NCBI GenBank assembly: GCA_949293595.1
Contig: CASFDW010000009.1
Coordinates: 1 to 58,167, forward strand
Direction of reading: 5' to 3'
Length of the DNA: 58,167 nt
Source of the DNA: an uncultured Spirochaetales bacterium
Lineage (GTDB): Bacteria; Spirochaetota; Spirochaetia; Sphaerochaetales; Sphaerochaetaceae
Both the position numbers and the translations under genes were made by a program. Below are positions 52,666 to 58,167 of this stretch, piece after piece (positions within the stretch are counted from its first letter, which is position 1; every line of letters starts with the position of its first letter). Below the pieces are notes generated by a model. That model saw only the letters and a list, made by a program, of their open reading frames with translations. It did not search any database and was not told the DNA's origin.

Positions 52666-54051
52666 ATGACAGGTATCCGCACAAAAGGCAATGGCATCGA
52701 TATGCTCAACGGCTCCATATGGAACAAGCTGATAGCCTTTGCCATCCCGATTGCATTGAGCAGCATACTGCAGCAGCTCTTCAACGCTTCCGACACGGCG
52801 ATCGCAGGAAGGTTTGCAGGTCCCGTGGCCCTTGCTGCGGTAGGCTCGACATCGGCTTTGATAAACCTCATCATAAATCTATTCGTCGGGTGCGCGACTG
52901 GCGCCAACGTGCTCATTGCCAGGCTTGCCGCAAGAAGGGATGACAATGCTATGGCCGAGGCTGTATCCACGTCAATCCTTTTTGGACTTGTTTCCGGAGT
53001 GGTTCTAATCTTCATAGGAGGACTTCTGGCCCGTCCCATGCTGGTCCTCATGGGCTCTCCCGAGGATGTCATCGATCATTCCACAATCTATATGAAGATC
53101 TATTTTGCAGGAATGCCTTTCCTGATGGTATACAACTTCGGATCTGCCATCCTGCGGTCAATAGGGGATACCAGGAGGCCCCTGGTCGCCCTCGCTTCAT
53201 CCGGAGTGATAAATGTCGTTCTCAATATTGTCTTTGTCGCATGCTTCAAGATGGGGGTCTCCGGAGTGGCGATCGCCACGGTCTGCGCTGAGGCGATCAG
53301 CGCTTTCTTGGTCGTGAGATTTCTTGTGAAGGAAAAAAGCAGTGTCCGGCTTGACCTCCACCATCTTGCATTCAGACGGGAGCATCTCTGGAGGATAGTA
53401 TGCATAGGAATTCCGGCCGGGCTCCAGGGCATGGTGTTCTCACTGTCGAACACCTGCATACAGTCCGGTATAAACAGCCTCGGATCGATCGTGATGGCAG
53501 GAAATGCGACATCCGGCAATTTCGAGTCCATTTCCTACAATATCTGCAACGCATTCTCGATAAGCGCACTTACATTTGCAAGCCAGAACTATGCGGTCGG
53601 CGACTATTCCAGAACCAGAAGGGTGTATCACGATGCATTGGTAATAGGCATGTCCGGCATGCTTCTCGTCGATGCGCTGATATTCATATTCCGTTATCCT
53701 CTGCTTTCGCTGTTCACGGATGACATGGCGGTGAAGGAGTTTGCAATCATCAAGTTCTATTACGGGCTGCTTCCACATTCCCTGATAGTCCTGTATGAGA
53801 TAACGGCTTCCATTTTAAGAGCAATGGGCAAGTCTTTGATGCCTGCCATGATCTGCATAATCGGAACCTGCTGCGTGAGGCTTTTATGGGTGTTTGCGGT
53901 GTTCCCGTATTTCAGATCGTTCGATGTACTGGTGATGGTCTATCCGATATCCTGGGTGATGACTGCCACGATGATGCTGACAGGATATAGGATCGTATCG
54001 GCAAAACTTATGAATGGCAAAACAAGCAGGACCGCCGTAAAAACAATCTGA
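52666..54051 (+). CDS. MATE family efflux transporter (3)
   Basis: Inner-membrane antiporter of 461 residues with twelve helices in two halves. The opening is NGSIWNKLIAFAIPIALSSILQQLF, and NASDTAIAGRF follows. GAGGTC lies 7 bases before the ATG. It is distinct in sequence from the other two MATE proteins of the window. Substrate unknown. No regulator is adjacent. Confidence 0.9.
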   Translation: MTGIRTKGNGIDMLNGSIWNKLIAFAIPIALSSILQQLFNASDTAIAGRFAGPVALAAVGSTSALINLIINLFVGCATGANVLIARLAARRDDNAMAEAVSTSILFGLVSGVVLIFIGGLLARPMLVLMGSPEDVIDHSTIYMKIYFAGMPFLMVYNFGSAILRSIGDTRRPLVALASSGVINVVLNIVFVACFKMGVSGVAIATVCAEAISAFLVVRFLVKEKSSVRLDLHHLAFRREHLWRIVCIGIPAGLQGMVFSLSNTCIQSGINSLGSIVMAGNATSGNFESISYNICNAFSISALTFASQNYAVGDYSRTRRVYHDALVIGMSGMLLVDALIFIFRYPLLSLFTDDMAVKEFAIIKFYYGLLPHSLIVLYEITASILRAMGKSLMPAMICIIGTCCVRLLWVFAVFPYFRSFDVLVMVYPISWVMTATMMLTGYRIVSAKLMNGKTSRTAVKTI

Positions 54052-54359
54052 ATCGTGCAAAGCCTTACAAAATCTCCAGATCCAAACGCAAAGCTTGCCT
54101 GTATGCCCGCATCCGGTCCGATTTTTCCGGGAGCGTGATAGCAAATATCCGGTCATGCGCGGATGTCCACGTGACGCCGTACGTCAAAGGAGAAGCGGAA
54201 TCATGCGATAGCCTGCAGGTCCCAACGCATATGGCGATACATCTGGGGCGTGACGCTTCATGGAATCGGAGCCTCGGTGTGCCGGGCTGCATGGACACGA
54301 ACAGATGTCGGCAGGCATTAAATGCATCATGTTCAAACATATATGAAGCAGGCATCGAC
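54052..54359. other. Gap between MATE gene 3 and the ATC hydrolase-like gene
   Basis: 308 bp. An open frame on the minus strand (54065-54355) directly follows the hydrolase stop, but its composition (rich in Cys, His and Arg) is not like the neighbours. I see no certain gene or terminator. Confidence 0.4.
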
Positions 54360-55079
54360 CTATTTCAACGGATCCGTATCATCAAGGATGTGAGGAGGCC
54401 ATACGGGAGGAATCGGTGCATTCCTGCTGATCTTGAAATCACAAAGACCATCCTGTGTACCGCATGTCTTTTCCCTCTGAAGGGAGAGATTGAAGGCTTT
54501 GAACATGACATAATCCAGGTTGCAAAGATATGGAAGATAGTCCATATATCCGGCACTTTTGCAAAAATCATGAACGGGGCAATGGAGATTATGATATATC
54601 AACGGATGCTCCTCGGTGGGTTCCATGGCCCGTGTCACGAAGCTTCCGGGGTTTTGGGCGGCATTCTTACCGTTCCGCCTGTCCTTGAGCCTCAGCATCT
54701 TATAAACGGTTCGTGGATGGCGCTTGATCAGATACGGTATGGCAATCCGCATAAGGCGCGGGCACCTGGCGAAATAACGCTCATATATCGTGGTGGAAAG
54801 CCTTCCCCAATCCTCCAGGGATAATCCATGCTTCCTTCCAACAACACCGATTGATACGAAAAACATGCATCCCGTCAGGTTTTTTGTTCCACTGACCTTG
54901 CCGCCTCCTATGTAAGGAAGGACATCGAGCATCTTGGCTTCATAGTATTCCCATATTTCTGAGAAAGCATCATCATACGGTTTCCCGAATATCCCTTCGA
55001 TCTCACTTTTCGCCGCCTTCAGATATCTGTCCATCCTTTTTCTGATTTTCCCGATGTTTTTTCTATAATATTCATGCAT
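54360..55079 (-). CDS. L-2-amino-thiazoline-4-carboxylate hydrolase-like protein
   Basis: 239 residues, the size of the ATC hydrolase family. The first known members open L-2-amino-thiazoline-4-carboxylate on the way to L-cysteine. The C-terminal pattern C-P-V-H-D-F, YLPYLCNLDYVMF and the closing GLCDFKIS fit the family, which uses conserved Cys and Asp/His residues. Most relatives have no tested function. Divergent from a methyltransferase gene across a 553-bp gap. Composition is lower in GC than the main block. Confidence 0.72.
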   Translation of the reverse strand: MHEYYRKNIGKIRKRMDRYLKAAKSEIEGIFGKPYDDAFSEIWEYYEAKMLDVLPYIGGGKVSGTKNLTGCMFFVSIGVVGRKHGLSLEDWGRLSTTIYERYFARCPRLMRIAIPYLIKRHPRTVYKMLRLKDRRNGKNAAQNPGSFVTRAMEPTEEHPLIYHNLHCPVHDFCKSAGYMDYLPYLCNLDYVMFKAFNLSLQREKTCGTQDGLCDFKISRNAPIPPVWPPHILDDTDPLK

Positions 55080-55632
55080 ATTCCTTTGTACCTCGATATT
55101 TCAAGCAAACAACCGAACGAATGTTAGTCTATTCTAATATAATAGTATCCTTTGACCGTTTCAATGGCAACAAGAAATGTTGATATCATTGCTTGCAGAT
55201 GCATGTCTTTCAATTCACGACGTATATCGGGACAGGTGAAGATAATCCGAAGGATCCGGGCTGTCATGCAGCTTCCCTTGATATGACGTAAATCGTAATC
55301 AAGCCTCATACGGGCATGAAGCGATATCCCAAGCGGAAGGGCACAGAGGTGGTTGTTTCTTTAATAACAATATATGATACAAATAAATGATATTATTCGT
55401 ACGTGGATGTCATACGGGCAGCGCCGATGCATCCTTCCGAATCATCCAAGAGGATGAGATGCATGATCATGCCGTTTGCAGGCATGCAAAATCAAACAGG
55501 TATGGAATCGGACGGAGGTTTCCATATTCATGCAATGATATTGGGGGCGTATTGATTTAACAGGAGATATGATATAGAGTGATTATGTTAGTTTATTTTA
55601 ACAAAATATCGTCATTGGTGGAGGCAAGAAAG
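55080..55632. other. Large divergent gap upstream of the methyltransferase
   Basis: 553 bp. A 61-residue minus-strand frame at 55124-55309 has no ribosome site and may be a decayed gene end. The rest is low-GC DNA with TTGATT at 55552-55557 but no convincing -10. No RNA gene was recognised. Confidence 0.4.
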
Positions 55633-56442
55633 ATGGAATTAGGTGAAATTGAAAGCACGCTGTTCGTCCCGCTCAATGGACGGATTTATGCCAGCGAGCA
55701 TTTTCCCGCAATCCTCTACGACAGGAAAGCCCTTTTACTGAAGGAAAAGCTTCCGGAAGGAATCTTTGGAAACGACCGGTCTGGACAGTATCCCCTGGTT
55801 GCATCCGCATCCCGCTCGGCCAATATGGACAGATATGTAAAGGACTTCATGATGCGCAAGCCCGGCGGCGCGGTCGTTCAGCTCGGATGTGGGCTGGAAA
55901 CCGCTTTCCATAGAAATGATGACGGACGTACCATCTGGTACGAAGTGGATCTGCCTGATGTGATCTCCTATAGGCAGAGCCTTCTTCCTGAACAGCAGAG
56001 GGATATTTATCTGGCATCCGACGCCTTCTGCGACGAATGGATCCGGAGCATACGCAAGGACCTGCCAAAGGCGCCTCTTCTCATAATTGCGGGAGGGCTT
56101 TTCCATTACTTTGAAAAGGACAGGATCATAGGACTCATGAGGATGCTGCAGCGCTTCGGCGATATTGAGATGGTCTTTGATGCGGTGAGCAGGAAAGGTA
56201 TGGCCATGATGATGAGAAGGTACATGAAGCAGGTGGGGCACGGAGATACTGTAATGTTCTTTTATCTGGATGATGCAGATGAACTGGCCATGCAGGTGGG
56301 AGGATCCGCATGCGTCCTGTCGGAGAAGCCCTATTACAGCAGGATTCCAAAGAGAGGCCTGAAACTTTCATCGAGAATAAGCATGGCGGTTTCGGATAGG
56401 TTTAATATGGTCAAGATGATACACATGAGTCTCCACACCTGA
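55633..56442 (+). CDS. Tcmp/LCMT-type SAM-dependent O-methyltransferase
   Basis: 269 residues. VVQLGCGLETAFHRNDDGRTIWYEVDLPDVI is the SAM-binding start of the leucine-carboxyl-methyltransferase/polyketide O-methyltransferase group; LLIIAGGLFHYF follows. The start at 55633 is chosen because GGTGGAGG lies 8 bases upstream. Start codons at 55579 (GTG) and 55585 have no such site. Substrate unknown. Relatives are scattered through anaerobes beside small hydrolases. No terminator seen. Confidence 0.82.
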   Translation: MELGEIESTLFVPLNGRIYASEHFPAILYDRKALLLKEKLPEGIFGNDRSGQYPLVASASRSANMDRYVKDFMMRKPGGAVVQLGCGLETAFHRNDDGRTIWYEVDLPDVISYRQSLLPEQQRDIYLASDAFCDEWIRSIRKDLPKAPLLIIAGGLFHYFEKDRIIGLMRMLQRFGDIEMVFDAVSRKGMAMMMRRYMKQVGHGDTVMFFYLDDADELAMQVGGSACVLSEKPYYSRIPKRGLKLSSRISMAVSDRFNMVKMIHMSLHT

Positions 56443-56689
56443 AACAAGACCGGCGGATACGGTATCTGGAAAATCCAGAATCTTGAGTCTTCTGAAAAAC
56501 ATCTTGCCATTTGTGTTCTTCCCAGGGTGGGGAGTGTGCCTCCTTTTGAGCTTCATGTCCGTCTCCTGTGTAAGTATCATTGCAGTGGGAACGAAGCAAG
56601 CTGCAGTATTTTCGGAAAAGATGTGGCAATATGGGGAATTTGATCAATTGGTCGGAATTCCAATGACTTGGACCTTTGATAATAAAATA

Positions 56690-56753
56690 AGTCCTTGATT
56701 AACAAGGACCTATTAAGTTCGTGAGAGACGGGGCTCGAACCAAAGGGCCTCGA
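56690..56753 (-). other. Possible tRNA 3'-end fragment with terminator hairpin
   Basis: Read on the minus strand, GGTTCGAGCCCCGTCTCTCA resembles the T-loop to acceptor end of a tRNA. It is followed by the hairpin GTCCTTG-TTAAT-CAAGGAC and then TTATTTTATT. Bases before the T loop do not pair and no 5' half exists. This is what remains when an element integrates in a tRNA 3' end; it may also be chance. Confidence 0.33.
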
Positions 56754-57423
56754 ATAAGTCTAATTCACTCCATTACAAGTATTTATATAACACTCCGAAA
56801 AATAAATTGCAAGCCTGTGAAATGGGTTTTCAGCCTTGTGCAAGACAGTTGCATTTTCAATTGGTCAGCCCTGTGCCGCCGCATTCCTACCCGTCTTCAC
56901 ATCGGTATCATTTGGTTAATTTATTGCAATTCTTGCAATTGTGTTTCATTTGCATGCAAGGACGTTTACCCGTCATCTGTCAGTGGCTCAAAGCGTGATT
57001 TTCTGTGTTGAAACATGACCTCTTCGAAATCATGCCATGAGGTATGTTGAATGAGTGGTTGATTCAATGTTTTTTCTGCGCATCGAAGTTGCATTTTGAG
57101 CAATTCCTCACTGAGTATTTCAAATAATGCATTGGCATTTCTTTGAAAACCGAAGCAGATCGCCGCTTCCGGCCCCGTCTCCGTCTGTGAGATGTATTTT
57201 CTTGAATAGCAATAATTTCAATTTTCGTAATTTTGCATGTTTTGAGTCTTTTCGATTTTGTTCTACACCAATTCGGGACTGTAACACCATAATTCAGGAT
57301 AGTGATGGGAGCTTATCGTTCATCGCCTCTTTTCAAGCAGCGGCTGCTTCAAAGGCTTGTGAAAAAAACTGATAATCTCAAGGTGCTACTTTGATATTTT
57401 CAACAAATTCTAAAGTAAGACTT

Positions 57424-57451
57424 TGATTTTCGTGATTTCTCTGTTAGACTC
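57424..57451 (+). promoter_or_regulatory. Candidate promoter of the AAA ATPase gene
   Basis: TTGATT (57424-57429), 16 bases, TAGACT (57446-57451). CTTTGAT recurs about 32 bases upstream in a similar context (TACTTTGATATTTTC and GACTTTGATTTTC), a possible operator repeat. Confidence 0.35.
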
Positions 57452-57470
57452 ATTGATGAGGAGTCATGAA

Positions 57471-58167
57471 TGGAAAACTACATTGAGAGAATCGCAGAAA
57501 TAGACAAGATACTTGAGAAGAAATCGCTCTTTCTTTTCGGCCCAAGGCAGACCGGAAAGTCCTCATATATCAAGAACCAGCTTGCAGAGCCAAGGCTATC
57601 GTGGACACTGCTGGATAATGAGCTATACCGTGATCTCTCAATGCGTCCTTCCCTTCTGAGGAACACTCTCCGGGCAAAGGGAATCAATGACGGTGTTGTC
57701 GTCCTTGATGAGATCCAGAGGCTGCCGGATCTTCTTAATGAAGTGCATATGCTCATTGAGGAGACTGACATTCATTTCCTTCTAACGGGATCAAGTGCGA
57801 GAAAGCTGAAGAAGAAAGGTGTGAATCTCCTTGGAGGAAGAGCAGGAAGACTCAATTTCCACTCCCTCGTATGGCCTGAAATCAGATGGATAGAAAAAAC
57901 ATCCCTTGATAGGATATTCCAATCTGGCCTTCTTCCAGCAGCTTTCAGCGGTGATGATTATGAAAGCCTCCTCTCCGATTATGTCGGACTCTATGTGAAG
58001 GAGGAGATTGAAGCTGAACGTGAAGTGAGGAATCTCCCTCCTTTCTGGGAGTTTTTGAGAATTGCTGCCACAGAGAGCGGAGAGATCACGAACTACGAGA
58101 ATGTTGCACGGGATGTAGGAATCAGCGGTGTCAGTGTCCGTGAATGGTATCGCATCCTTATCGATAC
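57471..58167 (+). CDS. AAA-type ATPase (DUF4143-class), cut by window edge
   Basis: The first 232 codons are visible with no stop. Walker A is FGPRQTGKS (residues 23-31), Walker B VVVLDEIQR, then LLTGSSARKL as sensor. Later, the DUF4143-class layout with EEIEAEREVRNLPPFWEFLRIAA and a winged-helix-like segment ENVARDVGISGVSVREW. GAGGAG lies upstream of the ATG. Such ATPases are common, multi-copy and poorly understood, often in islands. Its lower GC supports acquisition. Confidence 0.8.

Larger units (their letters stand above)
56443..57470. other. AT-rich gene-free stretch at the border of a possible island
   Basis: About 1 kb without a credible gene. Several frames of 60-96 codons lack ribosome sites and have unusual composition. 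Base composition falls from roughly 53% GC in the main block to clearly AT-rich after 56,690. It contains the hairpin and tRNA-like fragment below. Confidence 0.6.

Noticed and set aside
54065..54355. 96-codon minus-strand frame after the ATC-hydrolase-like gene
   Set aside because: Rich in Cys, His and Arg, no family resemblance and only a weak AGGT near the ATG. It could be a small gene, but the evidence is too thin.
54135..54824. 229-codon open frame on the plus strand
   Set aside because: It lies opposite the ATC-hydrolase-like gene, whose family motifs are clear, and it has no ribosome site.
55124..55309. 61-codon minus-strand frame
   Set aside because: No ribosome site and no recognisable motif; at most a decayed gene end.
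56483..56698. 71-codon frame with a hydrophobic start
   Set aside because: No ribosome site, and composition unlike real genes here; overlaps other equally poor frames.
56721..57011. 96-codon frame across the tRNA-like fragment
   Set aside because: Frames read through tRNA remnants commonly look open; no start signal or motif.

Overview
The window reads as chromosomal DNA of an anaerobic, host-associated spirochaete, probably near Sphaerochaeta and its gut relatives. Three things point that way. The solute-binding proteins have spirochaete-style signal peptides ending in A-N-G-S-K-E or A-Q-G-T-K-E. There is a P13-like outer-membrane protein. The redox enzymes are flavin and iron-sulfur types with no respiratory genes. 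A choloylglycine-hydrolase-type amidase fits a gut habitat. The assignment comes from protein style, not from a marker gene. Gene density is high, with many 4-base ATGA overlaps between consecutive genes and several overlapping convergent ends.

Layout. 0.3-5 kb: acyl-CoA synthetase, MATE exporter, uracil/xanthine permease and a convergent macrodomain protein. 5.6-8.9 kb: a translationally coupled pair (phytoene-desaturase-like FAD enzyme and a flavin/2Fe-2S reductase) with a convergent TetR regulator. 9.1-12.6 kb: two-subunit aconitase X, then an SCP2-like protein and an iron-type alcohol dehydrogenase. 12.73-12.87 kb: an orphan promoter and a strong terminator that together look like a small-RNA gene. 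12.9-16.4 kb: an amino-acid ABC transporter with a D-2-hydroxyacid dehydrogenase behind it, with ARG-box-like sites at the promoter and between genes. 16.5-22.9 kb: MATE exporter, aspartate kinase, an orphan sugar-type ABC ATPase divergent from a TetR gene, and a CNNM/CorC protein. 23.1 kb: tRNA-Gly(CCC).

23.4-28.1 kb: a tight five-gene cluster (DUF5058-like membrane protein, second membrane protein, M20 peptidase, cysteine desulfidase family protein, DnaQ-like exonuclease) behind a promoter carrying a perfect 8+8 palindrome. 28-35 kb: mixed metabolic genes (PAP2 phosphatase, flavin reductase, PanE-like reductase, Ntn amidase, glycerophosphodiesterase, Fe-S aldo/keto reductase, CadD). 35-40 kb: Old-Yellow-type enoate reductase, GalE and a GH51 arabinofuranosidase. 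40-47 kb: a disaccharide operon (binding protein, two permeases, GH65 phosphorylase, beta-phosphoglucomutase) with its LacI regulator. The operon has no ATPase of its own, so the orphan ATPase at 19.6 kb is the natural partner. 47-56.5 kb: nucleoside hydrolase, a GMP synthetase lacking its glutaminase domain, the P13-like protein, GNAT, an acidic TPR protein, a third MATE exporter, an ATC-hydrolase-like protein and a Tcmp/LCMT-type methyltransferase.

56.7 kb to the right edge is AT-richer. It begins with what may be a tRNA 3'-end scar and ends in an AAA-type ATPase cut by the window edge. This looks like the start of an acquired island. No CRISPR array, complete transposon, rRNA gene or complete prophage gene was seen.
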